This document shows positions 34,899-45,596 of a stretch of 64,000 nucleotides of DNA, in pieces. Under the pieces are notes generated by a model. That model was not told the DNA's origin. It made no database searches and saw nothing but the letters and a program-made list of their open reading frames with translations. Source of the DNA: Enterococcus silesiacus (GTDB lineage Bacteria > Bacillota > Bacilli > Lactobacillales > Enterococcaceae). The DNA lies in assembly GCA_001465115.1 (NCBI GenBank), contig CP013614.1:1674001-1738000 (forward strand). Direction: 5' to 3'. Within the stretch, counting starts at the first letter, position 1. Each line of letters starts with the position of its first letter. Position numbers and translations under genes: made by a program.

Positions 34899-35493
34899 TT
34901 ATATTTTCCAACTTTACTAGTATTCTTTTTTGTAATTCGAGTAATTTTTAACAAAGGAAACATGATTTGAAAATGACAGATGATAGAAAAAATAAGTCGC
35001 GTTTGACCAAAAAAGGTGGTCTGTTGAAGTGTAGAAAAATTTCTATCTGGCTCATGTTCTTTGACGGTCGTTGTTTTTCTGACCGATTTAATGTAGTAAG
35101 TTAAATATACGTTCTTTCTTAACAAATGGCAAGGACTCTCCCTCTGATTCTTAATTTTTTTAAGTAAATTTTAGACATTTTTTTCTGGACAAAATCAAAG
35201 TGGTGAAAACGAACTAAAAAGGAGACTTTTAACGTCTTTTATTTTGAGTAAAAAGACTGTTTAATAAATGTAATATAATCTTGCAACTCAAATTTTGCTC
35301 ATCTATTATGTTACACATTCTTTTTATTTAACCTAGCTTTTTTGACAATAACATATCTGTACTCTGTTCTATTTTTTGATGTAATACCCCTGTCATTTTT
35401 AACTAAAAATAGTAGAGCTATCCCAAAAGTTGATAAAAACTTTTGGGATAGCTCTACTACTCATTCTTCTTTAAACTTAACACTTTATTTCTT
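34899..35493. other. Gene-free AT-rich stretch upstream of oatA
   Basis: About 595 bp without a convincing gene. It contains the oatA promoter region on the minus strand and, at its right end, the terminator of the ilv operon. The middle (about 34970-35400) is AT-rich with no repeat, RNA motif or codon bias that I could recognise. Confidence 0.5.
35411..35458 (-). terminator. Terminator of the ilv operon
   Basis: AGTAGAGCTATCCCAAAAGT (35411-35430) pairs with its complement (35439-35458). On the minus strand ATTTTTAG follows. It is 35 bases past the ilvA stop. Confidence 0.9.
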
Positions 35494-36747
35494 TTAAACA
35501 AGTAATGCGTATAATGATGGATTATCACTTAAATCAATATATTTAGGATCAAATTCCGCCATTTTATCTAACAAATTCGGTAATTCTTCTTTATTTTTCA
35601 ATAAAATACCTAAGACAACAGGTCCAGTACCACGATTCACTTTTTTTGTATACTCAAAACGAGTAATGTCATCATCCGGTCCTAAGATATCCGTTACAAA
35701 CTCTCTTAAAGCTCCTGGACGCTGAGGAAAATTGATTACAAAATAGTGTTTTAATCCTTCAAAAATCAATGAGCGCTCTTCAATTTCTTCCATGCGATTG
35801 ATATCGTTATTACCACCACTAATTATACAGACAACATTTTTTCCTCGAATATCGTCTTTAATTAGTTCTAATGCGGAAACACTCAAGGCACCTGCTGGTT
35901 CTACGACGATTGCTTGTTTTGTATATAATTCTAAAATAGTCGAACAGACTTGTCCTTCATCTATGGCTAATAATTTGTCAACATATTCAAGGGCATGCTC
36001 ATAGGTTAAATCTCCGACTTGTTTAACCGCAGCACCATCTACAAATTTTTCCACGCTATCTAGCATTACTGGTTTTCCTTCATCAAAGGCCGCCCGCATA
36101 GATTGAGCTCCAAGCGGTTCTACACCAATAACAGCCGTAGTTGGACTGACATTTTTTGTATAGGCTGAAACCCCGCTGACTAAACCTCCACCGCCAATTG
36201 CTGCCAATAAGTAATCCACTTGAAATTCAGATGCGTTAGCTTCTTGAAAGACTTCTACTGCTACAGTTCCTTGACCAGCCATAATATTTAGATCATTAAA
36301 AGGATCGATAAATGCTTTGCTATTGGCTTTGGCATATTCTTTAGCAGCTTTAGCAGATGCATCAAACGTATCCCCAATCAATTGTACCGTTACTTCGTCT
36401 CCGCCAAAAAATTTTACTTGAGAAATTTTTTGCTGTGGTGTTGTTGTCGGCATAAAAATAGTTGCAGAAACGTTCATTTCATGACAAGTATAAGCTACAC
36501 CTTGAGCATGATTGCCGGCGCTCGCGCAAACCACACCATTTTTCAGTTTTTCTGGAGAAGTTTGTTTAATCGCATAATAAGCTCCTCTTAATTTGAATGA
36601 ACGAACTTTTTGCAAATCTTCTCTTTTTAAATAAACATTACATTGATATTTTTGAGATAGATACAGATCGTATTGTAACGGTGTTTTTGTCACAACTCCG
36701 TTTAGTGCATCATATGCTGACTCAATTTTTTCTTTTGTTAACTTCAC
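35494..36747 (-). CDS. ilvA: Threonine dehydratase (IlvA)
   Basis: PLP-dependent deaminase of threonine to 2-oxobutanoate, the first step of isoleucine synthesis; 417 aa. The PLP lysine is in VRSFKLRGAYYAI and the cofactor phosphate loop is GGGGLVSG. A C-terminal ACT-like regulatory domain (KHYFVINFPQRPGALREFV) indicates feedback control. I choose GTG at 36747, which has GGGG six bases upstream; the longer frame from 36804 has no signal. It is the last gene of the ilv operon. Confidence 0.95.
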   Translation of the reverse strand: MKLTKEKIESAYDALNGVVTKTPLQYDLYLSQKYQCNVYLKREDLQKVRSFKLRGAYYAIKQTSPEKLKNGVVCASAGNHAQGVAYTCHEMNVSATIFMPTTTPQQKISQVKFFGGDEVTVQLIGDTFDASAKAAKEYAKANSKAFIDPFNDLNIMAGQGTVAVEVFQEANASEFQVDYLLAAIGGGGLVSGVSAYTKNVSPTTAVIGVEPLGAQSMRAAFDEGKPVMLDSVEKFVDGAAVKQVGDLTYEHALEYVDKLLAIDEGQVCSTILELYTKQAIVVEPAGALSVSALELIKDDIRGKNVVCIISGGNNDINRMEEIEERSLIFEGLKHYFVINFPQRPGALREFVTDILGPDDDITRFEYTKKVNRGTGPVVLGILLKNKEELPNLLDKMAEFDPKYIDLSDNPSLYALLV

Positions 36748-36774
36748 CAAATTCCCCTCACCTCTTACTATGTA

Positions 36775-36809
36775 AAAAGTTGAGAAAAAAACTCTTTTTC
36801 TCAACTTTT
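36775..36809 (-). terminator. Hairpin between ilvC and ilvA
   Basis: AAAAGTTGAGAAAAA and its complement (36775-36789, 36795-36809) form a 15-bp stem, followed on the minus strand by TTTTTAC. It may partly terminate after ilvC or adjust the ilvA level. Confidence 0.7.
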
Positions 36810-36819
36810 AATTACTAGT

Positions 36820-37863
<1,044 letters not shown>

Positions 37864-37869
37864 CTATTT

Positions 37870-38352
37870 TTAGTTGTTGCCTCTAGTAAATCCTGTCACA
37901 CCTGTTCGTGCTAATTGTTTAATACCGTAAGGTGCAACGACATCTACAAAAGCACTGATTTTTTCACTGGTGCCTGTGACTTGAATCACGACAGAACGTG
38001 TCCCAACATCGATTACATTCGCTCGAAATGGATCAATCACTGAAAATAATTCAGCGCGAACCGCTGCTGGTGCATTGACTTTGACTAATGCTAATTCTCT
38101 TTCTAAGTGTGCTTCATCCGTGATATCAGAAACTTTGATCACATCGATTTGTTTGTTTAATTGTTTGGTCACTTGTTCACTTTCGTTTAAATCTGCCACT
38201 TGGACAACAATCGTAATCCGCGAAACATCAGCTAATTCTGTTGGCCCTACCGAGATACTATCAATGTTTACTTGTCGGCGTGTCAAAACGCCACTGAAGC
38301 GATTTAAGACACCAGAATTATTATTGACTGTTGCTGTAATAATACGTCTCAT
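37870..38352 (-). CDS. ilvN: Acetolactate synthase small (regulatory) subunit
   Basis: 160 aa with a leading ACT domain (RRIITATVNNNSGVLNRFSG) and the usual C-terminal domain (GVTGFTRGNN at the end). It gives valine feedback control to the synthase. The start is ATG 38352 with GGGGGTGG upstream, one base past the ilvB stop, so the two are coupled. Confidence 0.95.
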   Translation of the reverse strand: MRRIITATVNNNSGVLNRFSGVLTRRQVNIDSISVGPTELADVSRITIVVQVADLNESEQVTKQLNKQIDVIKVSDITDEAHLERELALVKVNAPAAVRAELFSVIDPFRANVIDVGTRSVVIQVTGTSEKISAFVDVVAPYGIKQLARTGVTGFTRGNN

Positions 38353-38353
38353 T

Positions 38354-40048
38354 TTAGTCCACCCCCAGCATCTGATAGTTTGCTTTACCTGCCGGAACCA
38401 TTGGTAACACATGTTCCGTTGGTGACACCATGACTTCAATCAACAAAGGACCCGTTTCCTTAAATGCTTCGGTCAATTCAGCTTCTACCGTTTTTGGGTC
38501 TTCTATTCTAATCCCTCTGATATGATAGGCTTCTGCCATCTTCACAAAGTCCGGCTGTGTTTCAAAAACTGATTCCGAGCGACGTTCACCGAAGAAGCTT
38601 TCTTGCCATTGACGGACCATCCCTAATGATCGATTATTCAAAATTACGATTTTGATTGGAATATCATAAACATTTAAAATTGCTAATTCTTGGTTTGTCA
38701 TTTGGAATCCACCATCGCCAACAAAAAGAACGACCTCTTTATCAGGGCAACCTAACTTGGCACCAATTGCCGCCGGAACACCGTAGCCCATTGTTCCTAA
38801 GCCACCACTTGTCACAAGTTGCTTTTCATTTTTAAATGGATAAAACTGAGCAGCCCACATTTGATGCTGGCCTACATCAGTTGCAACGATCGCTTCACCT
38901 TTTGTCAATTCACCAATAAATTCAATGACCTTTTGTGGTTTGATTTCTGCTGTTTGTTCCTTATCATACTTAAAGGGATGTCGTTTTTTTCTAGAAAGAT
39001 TCAGCTTTTTCCAATCTGTAGTATCTACGCATGCTACCTCGATGTTCAGCATTTCTTTTAAGGTTTCTTTCGCATCAGCTACGATCGGAATTTGCGTTTC
39101 GATCGTTTTACCAATTTCAGCTGGATCGATATCCACATGAGCAATCACTGCATTTGGGGCAAATTCTTTTGGTGCGCTAGCTAAGCGGTCATCAAAACGC
39201 GAGCCTATGTTAATCAAAAAATCACAATCAGTCAAAGCCATGTTTGCTGCAAATGAGCCGTGCATACCACCCATTCCCAGAAAGAGCTCATTATCGGTTG
39301 GTACTGCGCCTAGCCCTAGTAATGAGCTTAATGCTGGTATTTGATATTTGTTAATAAATGCTACTAGTTCTTTTCCTGCATCCGCATGTAGAACACCCGC
39401 CCCAACCAATACCAGTGGTTTTTTTGCAGTAGCTAATGCTTCCATCAACTTTTTCACTTGAAGTTTATTCGGTTTTATTGTTGGTTGATAACTTGGTAAA
39501 TTTAGTTTAACTTCAAGAGCTGTATCAGTTTCCATTATCGTTATATCTTTTGGTAAATCGATCACCACAGGACCTTTTCTACCAGTCGTTGCTATATGAA
39601 ACGCTTCTTCAATGATTCTCGGTAATTCTTTTGTTTCTCGAACTTGATAATTATTTTTTGTGATCGGCATTGTAAGCCCTAGAACATCGGCTTCTTGAAA
39701 AGCATCTTTTCCGATTCCCTCTGAAACTACTTGCCCTGTGAAAACAATCATTGGAATCGAATCACTCATTGCATCTGCGATCCCCGTGATTGCATTTGTC
39801 GCACCAGGACCACTAGTTACGATGACAACACCTGGTTTACCAGTCGCTTTAGCATATCCTTCTGCCGCATGAACGGCCCCTTGTTCATGTCTCGTTAAAA
39901 TATGAGGAATATCACCATCATATAAAGCATCATATAGAGGCAGGACTGCTCCACCAGGATATCCAAAAATCATCTCTACTTCTTGTTTCAACAACGCATC
40001 AATTAAAATTCTTGAACCGCTTTTCATTTTTCTCTCTTGTTCTGCCAT
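38354..40048 (-). CDS. ilvB: Acetolactate synthase large (catalytic) subunit
   Basis: ThDP-dependent synthase, 564 aa. The catalytic Glu lies in HEQGAVHAAEGYAKATGKPG and the ThDP/Mg motif is GDGGFQMTNQELAILNVYDI. An FAD-binding middle domain is present (GSRFDDRLASAPKEFAP). It makes acetolactate and acetohydroxybutyrate. It starts 13 bases after ilvD, with GAGGGCAG before ATG. Confidence 0.97.
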   Translation of the reverse strand: MAEQERKMKSGSRILIDALLKQEVEMIFGYPGGAVLPLYDALYDGDIPHILTRHEQGAVHAAEGYAKATGKPGVVIVTSGPGATNAITGIADAMSDSIPMIVFTGQVVSEGIGKDAFQEADVLGLTMPITKNNYQVRETKELPRIIEEAFHIATTGRKGPVVIDLPKDITIMETDTALEVKLNLPSYQPTIKPNKLQVKKLMEALATAKKPLVLVGAGVLHADAGKELVAFINKYQIPALSSLLGLGAVPTDNELFLGMGGMHGSFAANMALTDCDFLINIGSRFDDRLASAPKEFAPNAVIAHVDIDPAEIGKTIETQIPIVADAKETLKEMLNIEVACVDTTDWKKLNLSRKKRHPFKYDKEQTAEIKPQKVIEFIGELTKGEAIVATDVGQHQMWAAQFYPFKNEKQLVTSGGLGTMGYGVPAAIGAKLGCPDKEVVLFVGDGGFQMTNQELAILNVYDIPIKIVILNNRSLGMVRQWQESFFGERRSESVFETQPDFVKMAEAYHIRGIRIEDPKTVEAELTEAFKETGPLLIEVMVSPTEHVLPMVPAGKANYQMLGVD

Positions 40049-40061
40049 GAGCTGCCCTCCT

Positions 40062-41753
40062 CTAGTCTAGCAAATCTTCTGGAATCTGCATGATTCCTCC
40101 TGTATGAGCTGATGTTACCAATGCCGTATAACGAGCGAGGTATCCTGTTTTTACCTTTGCTTTGAATTTTGGCAATTGGTCATTTCTTTTCGCCAGCTCT
40201 TCATCTGAAACATGTAATTCTAAGGTTCGATTTATTAAATCAATCTCTATCTCATCCCCATCATGAACTAGCGCAATTGGACCTCCTGCTGCTGCTTCTG
40301 GGGAAATGTGACCGACAGCGATCCCGCGAGTCGCTCCTGAGAAACGGCCGTCAGTAATCAGAGCAACATCTTTCCCTAAGCCTCGTCCAACAATACTAGA
40401 TGTTGGTGCCAACATCTCCGGCATACCTGGACCACCCTTTGGTCCTTCATAACGAATCACCACAACATGCCCTTTTTTCACGGTATGATTATCGATTGCA
40501 GCAACTGCTTCATCATGAGAACTGAAACAAATCGCTTTTCCTACAAATTTTTTGATAGATGGATCTACTCCACCGACTTTGATCACACTGCCTTTTGGTG
40601 CAACATTTCCATATAAAATGGATAAACCGCCAACTGGGCTGTAAGGATTTTCTTTTGGATGGATGACTTCTTCATTTTTAATTACCGCATCCTGAACATT
40701 TTCACGGATCGTTTTGCCTGTAACTGTGATGCGGTCTGGATGGATGGCATCGCCCAAATCTACTAACTCTTTCATGATTGCAGGAACACCTCCTGCTTCA
40801 TGAACATCGTGCATTGAATAAGCAGATGATGGGGCAATTTTTGATAGGTAAGGAACCCGCTCTGCAATCGCATTAACTTCTTCTAAGTTGTAATCAATCT
40901 CTGCTTCATTTGCAATTGCCAATGTATGCAGAACCGTATTGGTTGAACCGCCCATTGCCATATCTAATGCAAACGCATCATCGATTGCTTCTTTCGTAAT
41001 GATATCTCTTGGTTTGATTTGTTTTTTGACTAGATCCATCAAATGGAAAGCTGATTGCCGAACAAGTTCTCTACGTTCATCAGATACAGCTAAGATCGTT
41101 CCATTTCCAGGTAATGCCATTCCTAAAACTTCCATCAAACAGTTCATAGAGTTAGCCGTAAACATCCCTGCACATGAGCCACAAGTTGGACAGGCATTTT
41201 GCTCCATAAAGTTAAATTCTTCTTCTGTCATTTTGCCTTCTTTAAAGGTACCAACGGCTTCGAACATATTCGAAAGTGTCAACGTATGCCCCGTTGGATC
41301 AAGTCCAGCTTTCATTGGGCCACCTGAACAAAAAATTGCTGGTACATTCGTTCGAACGCTTGCCATTAGCATTCCTGGAGTGATTTTGTCACAGTTAGGA
41401 ATATAAAATACGCCATCAAACCAATGTGCATTAATTACGGTCTCTGCAGCGTCTGCTATGATCTCTCTACTAGGCAACGAATAACGCATACCAATATGTC
41501 CCATCGCAATGCCGTCATCTACACCAATCGTGTTAAATTCAAAAGGAATTCCCCCAGCCTCACGAATCGCTTCTTTGGCAACGTCCGCTAACTCTCTTAA
41601 ATGAACGTGTCCTGGAACTATATCAATATAAGAATTACAAATTGCTATAAACGGTTTGTTCATATCTTTGGCATTTTTCACTTGCCCAGTTGCATACAGC
41701 AGGCTTCTGGCGGGAGCCGCCTCTATTCCTTTTTTGATTTTATCACTACGCAT
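40062..41753 (-). CDS. ilvD: Dihydroxy-acid dehydratase (IlvD)
   Basis: Iron-sulfur dehydratase of valine and isoleucine synthesis, 563 aa. Cluster cysteines appear in [13 protein letters not shown] and in [17 protein letters not shown], with [14 protein letters not shown] near the C-terminus. I start at ATG 41753 ([20 protein letters not shown]), nine bases past GGAG, rather than the unsupported ATG at 41783. It is the first structural gene after the attenuator, and the whole ilvD-B-N-C-A series reads as one operon. Confidence 0.96.
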   Translation of the reverse strand: MRSDKIKKGIEAAPARSLLYATGQVKNAKDMNKPFIAICNSYIDIVPGHVHLRELADVAKEAIREAGGIPFEFNTIGVDDGIAMGHIGMRYSLPSREIIADAAETVINAHWFDGVFYIPNCDKITPGMLMASVRTNVPAIFCSGGPMKAGLDPTGHTLTLSNMFEAVGTFKEGKMTEEEFNFMEQNACPTCGSCAGMFTANSMNCLMEVLGMALPGNGTILAVSDERRELVRQSAFHLMDLVKKQIKPRDIITKEAIDDAFALDMAMGGSTNTVLHTLAIANEAEIDYNLEEVNAIAERVPYLSKIAPSSAYSMHDVHEAGGVPAIMKELVDLGDAIHPDRITVTGKTIRENVQDAVIKNEEVIHPKENPYSPVGGLSILYGNVAPKGSVIKVGGVDPSIKKFVGKAICFSSHDEAVAAIDNHTVKKGHVVVIRYEGPKGGPGMPEMLAPTSSIVGRGLGKDVALITDGRFSGATRGIAVGHISPEAAAGGPIALVHDGDEIEIDLINRTLELHVSDEELAKRNDQLPKFKAKVKTGYLARYTALVTSAHTGGIMQIPEDLLD

Positions 41754-41853
41754 TTTCATCCACTCCAATTCAGTTATCTCCATAAGAACTCATTTTTGAT
41801 TCTTCGGATTCATTTTCTTATTTATTCCGCTCGCCTCTTTACAATACTTTCTA

Positions 41854-41889
41854 CAAAAAAAGCACCCCATCAATTGAATGGGATGCTTT
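41854..41889 (-). terminator. Attenuator terminator in the ilv leader
   Basis: On the minus strand AAAGCATCCCAT and ATGGGGTGCTTT pair (41878-41889 with 41859-41870) and run into TTTTTTTG. It lies 100 bases before ilvD and 60 after the leader peptide. An upstream AATGGG (plus CCCATT at 41899-41904) can pair with the first arm of the terminator instead, offering an antiterminator. Confidence 0.85.
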
Positions 41890-41951
41890 AGTAAGACCCC
41901 CATTTACCAAAGACAAACAGGACTCTAACATCTGCGAAATTTCTCAGTGTT

Positions 41952-42005
41952 CTAAGTCCTACACGATAAAATAATGACTAATACGTGATTGTTTGTCTTC
42001 TTCAT
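41952..42005 (-). CDS. ilv operon leader peptide
   Basis: A 17-codon frame, MKKTNNHVLVIILSCRT, with GAGGAG nine bases before ATG. Six consecutive Val, Leu and Ile codons form the control run. The codons after the run can form a pause hairpin (AGGACT with AGTCCT further down). Stalling of the ribosome when branched-chain amino acids run short should favour the antiterminator and read-through into ilvD. I infer the mechanism from classic ilv/leu attenuation. No T-box core is visible. Too short for usual gene callers. Confidence 0.75.
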   Translation of the reverse strand: MKKTNNHVLVIILSCRT

Positions 42006-42270
42006 GGCAATGGTCTCCTCTTTTGAAAAATCTATAAAGATTAAAATAGCATGTGATAAATAAAAGCTTTTGTTAACTATAAACCTAATAAATGAGAATG
42101 TCAATAAATTTTGGTAAAAATATTCAGAAAATTCCAAAAATGTTTGTATTCACTTTCTTACTTATTGTTTACCATTCATGTAATAATTAAAATCAAACGG
42201 TTTTAATACGCTATTCATCTTCTGAAATTCACATAATTCTCCTAACATTTACTCATCAAAATAAATTAAA

Positions 42271-42309
42271 AACAGCCGCAGCTCGAGTTTGCTCGAGCTG
42301 CAGCTGTTT
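42271..42309 (-). terminator. Terminator after the 171-aa membrane protein gene
   Basis: AACAGCCGCAGCTCGAG with the complementary CTCGAGCTGCAGCTGTT forms a near-perfect stem. On the minus strand the run TTTTTAAT follows. It lies six bases past the stop. Confidence 0.92.
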
Positions 42310-42314
42310 AAATC

Positions 42315-42830
42315 TTAACCTCTTTGGAAATAATATAGAGGCTTATGTGTTAGACGTTTCATTTGTCTTTTCTTATCTTCAATGATCGAAAGTAGCTCTT
42401 CAGAGAAACTTTCTAAGATAACTCGACCGCCTTTATAGGTGCTTCCTCCCATTGAAATCACTTCATCAGGAGTCAAAATCACCTTTCTATGGGCAATCTT
42501 TTTGAAAAATTCTTCAATCAAATATGTAGGCAAATAGAAATTGTTTTGAGCTGAAAATGATTCCAAATAGATAAAATCATCAATGCTGATATAACAGTCA
42601 TCCATTGAGATAAAATTTACGGATTTATCAACATAAATATCCCTTTTCTGTAAAATCTCATTGATCTTCTTGTTTAAAAGATTCAGTGTTTCTATCTCTT
42701 TGACAAAGTTCTCTAATTCTCGATAACGTACTGCTTTTCGTTCTTCGTACGTTACACGTAATGCAACACCAACTGATACAATCACTGCACCAATCAAGAC
42801 ACCGGTTATACCTGCGATAAAAACAACCAT
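42315..42830 (-). CDS. Membrane-anchored protein of unknown function
   Basis: 171 aa from ATG 42830, with GAGGG nine bases upstream. A longer frame from 42884 lacks a signal. An N-terminal hydrophobic helix (MVVFIAGITGVLIGAVIVSV) is followed by a coiled segment (RKAVRYRELENFVKEIETLN) and a small soluble domain, with CYISIDDFIYLESF and TYKGGRVILESFSEEL. Topology suggests the domain is cytoplasmic. No family is recognised. It is monocistronic, upstream of and divergent from clpP. Confidence 0.7.
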   Translation of the reverse strand: MVVFIAGITGVLIGAVIVSVGVALRVTYEERKAVRYRELENFVKEIETLNLLNKKINEILQKRDIYVDKSVNFISMDDCYISIDDFIYLESFSAQNNFYLPTYLIEEFFKKIAHRKVILTPDEVISMGGSTYKGGRVILESFSEELLSIIEDKKRQMKRLTHKPLYYFQRG

Positions 42831-43045
42831 TCGGATTCCCTCACTCTTTCGTTCTTGTTTTTTCAGTATAACATATTCTTTCACAAGCGTAAAAAAAAAG
42901 AGAACTAAAACAAAAAATTAAGCGTTAATATGTTTTACTTTCGCTCAGAGCTACTTTTGCTCTTCCTTTTGTCTAGTAACCATTACTTACATTTTCCAAT
43001 GAAACATTTAAACCGCCTCCTAGATCATTTTTCAGAGCTTTAAGG

Positions 43046-43074
43046 TTGACCTTTATTGACCAATAAAGTATACT
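43046..43074 (+). promoter_or_regulatory. clpP promoter overlapping a CtsR operator
   Basis: TTGACCTTTATTGACC (43046-43061) is, on the other strand, GGTCAATAAAGGTCAA, matching the heptad direct repeat bound by CtsR. The first TTGACC also serves as -35, with a 17-base spacer to TATACT (43069-43074). Heat-shock repression of clpP by CtsR follows from established low-G+C Gram-positive biology. Confidence 0.85.
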
Positions 43075-43144
43075 TTTTTTAGGCATTACAGTAAGCTTTG
43101 TGATAAAATGGTTTGAAGAGTTTTTTATATAGGAGGAATATACT

Positions 43145-43741
43145 ATGAATTTAATACCAACAGTTATTGAACAATCATCTCGTGGAGAAAGAGCCTATGA
43201 TATTTATTCACGACTATTAAAAGATAGAATCATCATGTTAAGTGGTCCGATCGATGATAATGTAGCCAACTCAGTCATTGCCCAATTATTATTCTTGGAT
43301 GCACAAGACTCTGAAAAAGATATCTATATTTATATCAATTCACCTGGGGGAAGCGTTTCTGCTGGATTAGCGATTTTCGATACAATGAATTTTGTTAAAG
43401 CAGATGTTCAAACAATCGTCCTTGGAATGGCTGCTTCTATGGGAAGTTTCTTGCTGACAGCTGGTACAAAAGGTAAACGCTTTGCATTACCTAATGCTGA
43501 AATTATGATTCATCAACCACTAGGTGGCGCACAAGGTCAAGCAACTGAGATCGAAATCGCAGCTAAACACATTCTTGATACACGTGATCGCTTGAATAAA
43601 ATCTTAGCTGAACGTACAGGACAACCACTTGAAGTGATTGAACGTGACACTGATCGTGATAACTTTATGACCGCTCAACAAGCCAAAGAATACGGTTTGA
43701 TTGATGAAGTAATGGAAAACAGCAGCTCTTTAAGCAAATAA
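43145..43741 (+). CDS. clpP: ATP-dependent Clp protease proteolytic subunit
   Basis: 198 aa self-compartmentalising serine protease core used with ClpX, ClpC or ClpE. Catalytic residues are Ser98 (GMAASMGS), His123 (MIHQPLGG) and Asp172 (ERDTDRDNF). N-terminal [19 protein letters not shown] is typical. AGGAGG lies before ATG. It is monocistronic, with a CtsR-type promoter and a terminator. Confidence 0.98.
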   Translation: MNLIPTVIEQSSRGERAYDIYSRLLKDRIIMLSGPIDDNVANSVIAQLLFLDAQDSEKDIYIYINSPGGSVSAGLAIFDTMNFVKADVQTIVLGMAASMGSFLLTAGTKGKRFALPNAEIMIHQPLGGAQGQATEIEIAAKHILDTRDRLNKILAERTGQPLEVIERDTDRDNFMTAQQAKEYGLIDEVMENSSSLSK

Positions 43742-43750
43742 TAAAACCTG

Positions 43751-43790
43751 TGCCCAAAATTTCTTTTGAAAATTTTGGGCATTTTTATTT
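43751..43790 (+). terminator. Terminator after clpP
   Basis: TGCCCAAAATTT pairs with AAATTTTGGGCA and is followed by TTTTTATTT. Confidence 0.93.
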
Positions 43791-43848
43791 AAACTAAATG
43801 CAAAAAGCGCTACACTAAAGGTAGAAGAAATGAAAGGATGTTACTAAA

Positions 43849-44370
43849 ATGGATATTTCAATTATTGATGCAACAAAAGTTACTACAAAAAATGGTTTGG
43901 CTATTGGAAAAGATTCGGCGCCAATAAAAATGGTCGAATTTATGAATGTTCGTTGTCCCTATTGTAAAAAATGGTTTGAGGAATCATTTGATTTATTAAA
44001 TGAATATGTCAAAGAAGGCAAAGTTCAACGAATCATCAAGCTGTTAGATAAAGAAAAAGAAAGCTTGCAACGCGGAAACGTGATGCATCATCATATTAAT
44101 TATGAGTTACCTGAAAAAGGCTTGACTGATCTGAAGCAAATGTATGATACACAAGATCAATGGGGCAATCTTTCTTTAGAAGATGTGGCAGTCTTTGCTG
44201 AAGATAATTTACAGTTAGCTAAAAAAGAAGAACCTGAGATCGTTCAATCAGTCATTGCTGAAGCCGAAGCTGCAAATATCAAGTTTGTCCCAACAATCGT
44301 GATTGGTGAACATATCTTTGATGAGTCTGTTACTAAAGAAGAATTGATTGGATATTTAGAAGGAAAATAA
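43849..44370 (+). CDS. DsbA/thioredoxin-fold protein
   Basis: 173 aa with a thioredoxin-like active site CPYC (NVRCPYCKKWF) and cis-Pro in FVPTIVIGEHIF. No signal peptide is visible, so it should be cytoplasmic. The helical insert (residues about 60-130) puts it with DsbA/FrnE-like proteins. Its partner is unknown; a thiol-disulfide role is expected. It is alone between clpP and a convergent gene. Confidence 0.88.
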   Translation: MDISIIDATKVTTKNGLAIGKDSAPIKMVEFMNVRCPYCKKWFEESFDLLNEYVKEGKVQRIIKLLDKEKESLQRGNVMHHHINYELPEKGLTDLKQMYDTQDQWGNLSLEDVAVFAEDNLQLAKKEEPEIVQSVIAEAEAANIKFVPTIVIGEHIFDESVTKEELIGYLEGK

Positions 44371-44373
44371 AAA

Positions 44374-44412
44374 AAGAGACAAAGTTATTTAGGCTTTGTC
44401 TCTTTTTTTTCA
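44374..44412. terminator. Bidirectional terminator
   Basis: AAAGAGACAAAG and CTTTGTCTCTTT with an A-run left and eight Ts right. It stops the DsbA-like gene and overlaps the last codons of the convergent 80-aa gene. Confidence 0.9.
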
Positions 44413-44627
44413 GTTATCTGTTCAGAACTCAATTGCTTATCCAATGAAGAATCTTCAATTTCTTTTTGAGCATCTTCTCCAAAACTCAAAATCTTATCCA
44501 CATCTTCTTTTCCAAGAAAAGCCCCTAGACCTTCTCCGAGTTGCCTGATTTGTCTCATAATAAAATCTTTATCTTCTACGCCCATCAGATTCACCCATCT
44601 CTCTGCTATTTCCTCATAGCGATTCAT
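44385..44627 (-). CDS. Small protein of unknown function downstream of whiA
   Basis: 80 aa, acidic, probably helical (YEEIAERWVNLMGVEDKDFI and GLGAFLGKEDVDKILSFGE), no membrane segment. It lies six bases past whiA on the same strand, so it is likely the last gene of the rapZ-yvcK-whiA transcript. Similar short proteins occur in enterococci at this place. Function unknown. The stop codon lies in the shared terminator stem. Confidence 0.75.
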   Translation of the reverse strand: MNRYEEIAERWVNLMGVEDKDFIMRQIRQLGEGLGAFLGKEDVDKILSFGEDAQKEIEDSSLDKQLSSEQITEKKETKPK

Positions 44628-44633
44628 AAGCAG

Positions 44634-45569
44634 TTACGCACTTTTTTCTCTTAGTTTATCAGCAAATTCATTAATCTTACGAATTCGGTGATTAATCCCA
44701 GATTTTGAAATGGCACCTGATGGAATCATCTCACCTAGTTCCTTTAAACTTACTTCAGGATGCTCCAAACGTAATTCGGCGATTTCCTGTAATTTTCCTG
44801 GCAAGGCTGTTAAGCCAACTGTGCTTTCGATATACTGAATGTTTTCAATTTGTTTTGATGCGGCATCGATCGTTTTGTTGAGATTCGCTGTTTCGCAGTT
44901 AACTAGCCGATTCACTGAATTACGCATATCACGGACGATACGAACATCTTCAAATTTCAACATTGAATTTGTCGCACCAATCAACGTTAGAAAATCAGCG
45001 ATTCGTTCAGCTCCTTTTAAATAGGAAATATAGCCATTTCTCCGTTCCAATGTTCTTGCATTTAAATCATAATAGTTCAACATCTGGCAAATATCATCGT
45101 TGTGTTCTTCATAGATCGAAAATATTTCCAAATGATAGCGGCTAGTTTCTGGATTATTGACAGATCCTGAAGCCATAAAGGCCCCTCTTAAATAGGATCG
45201 CATTTTTTGCGCATTTCCTATGATATCATCTGATACATGCGTATTAAACATCATTCCATCTAAAATATCCAAATCAGCAAGAACATTTTTAGTTCCTTGT
45301 TTTAAGCGGACAATATAGACATTATTCTTTTTTAACTTCATTTTTTTTCGAACTAATAATTCTGAACGAACATCGTAGTGATCTTTTAAAAGAGAATAGA
45401 TTCGTCTAGCAATCGCGGCATTTTCTGTCTGAACGTTCAAGACAAATTGCTGATTCACAATGCTTAATGAACCGTTCATACGAATCAATGCAGCCAACTC
45501 AGCTCTAGCGTGTTCCCGATGAACTTCTAAAGTCGTCAGCTCTTTTTTTACATCTGCTGCAAAAGACAC
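44634..45569 (-). CDS. whiA: WhiA, DNA-binding protein
   Basis: 311 aa. The N-terminal two thirds has the LAGLIDADG-like fold ([36 protein letters not shown]) and the C-terminus a helix-turn-helix ([20 protein letters not shown]). In Firmicutes it influences cell division and chromosome segregation. It is the third gene of the usual rapZ-yvcK-whiA cluster. Confidence 0.97.
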   Translation of the reverse strand: MSFAADVKKELTTLEVHREHARAELAALIRMNGSLSIVNQQFVLNVQTENAAIARRIYSLLKDHYDVRSELLVRKKMKLKKNNVYIVRLKQGTKNVLADLDILDGMMFNTHVSDDIIGNAQKMRSYLRGAFMASGSVNNPETSRYHLEIFSIYEEHNDDICQMLNYYDLNARTLERRNGYISYLKGAERIADFLTLIGATNSMLKFEDVRIVRDMRNSVNRLVNCETANLNKTIDAASKQIENIQYIESTVGLTALPGKLQEIAELRLEHPEVSLKELGEMIPSGAISKSGINHRIRKINEFADKLREKSA

Positions 45570-45596
45570 TCTTCCTTCCTCCTCTCTACTTTTTCT

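Noticed and set aside
34895..35125. 76-residue frame upstream of oatA
   Set aside because: It overlaps the oatA start, has no ribosome binding site, and its composition follows AT-rich DNA.
41780..42010. T-box riboswitch before ilvD
   Set aside because: No AGGGTGGNACCGCG-type core or specifier stem. The leader peptide and terminator explain the region better.
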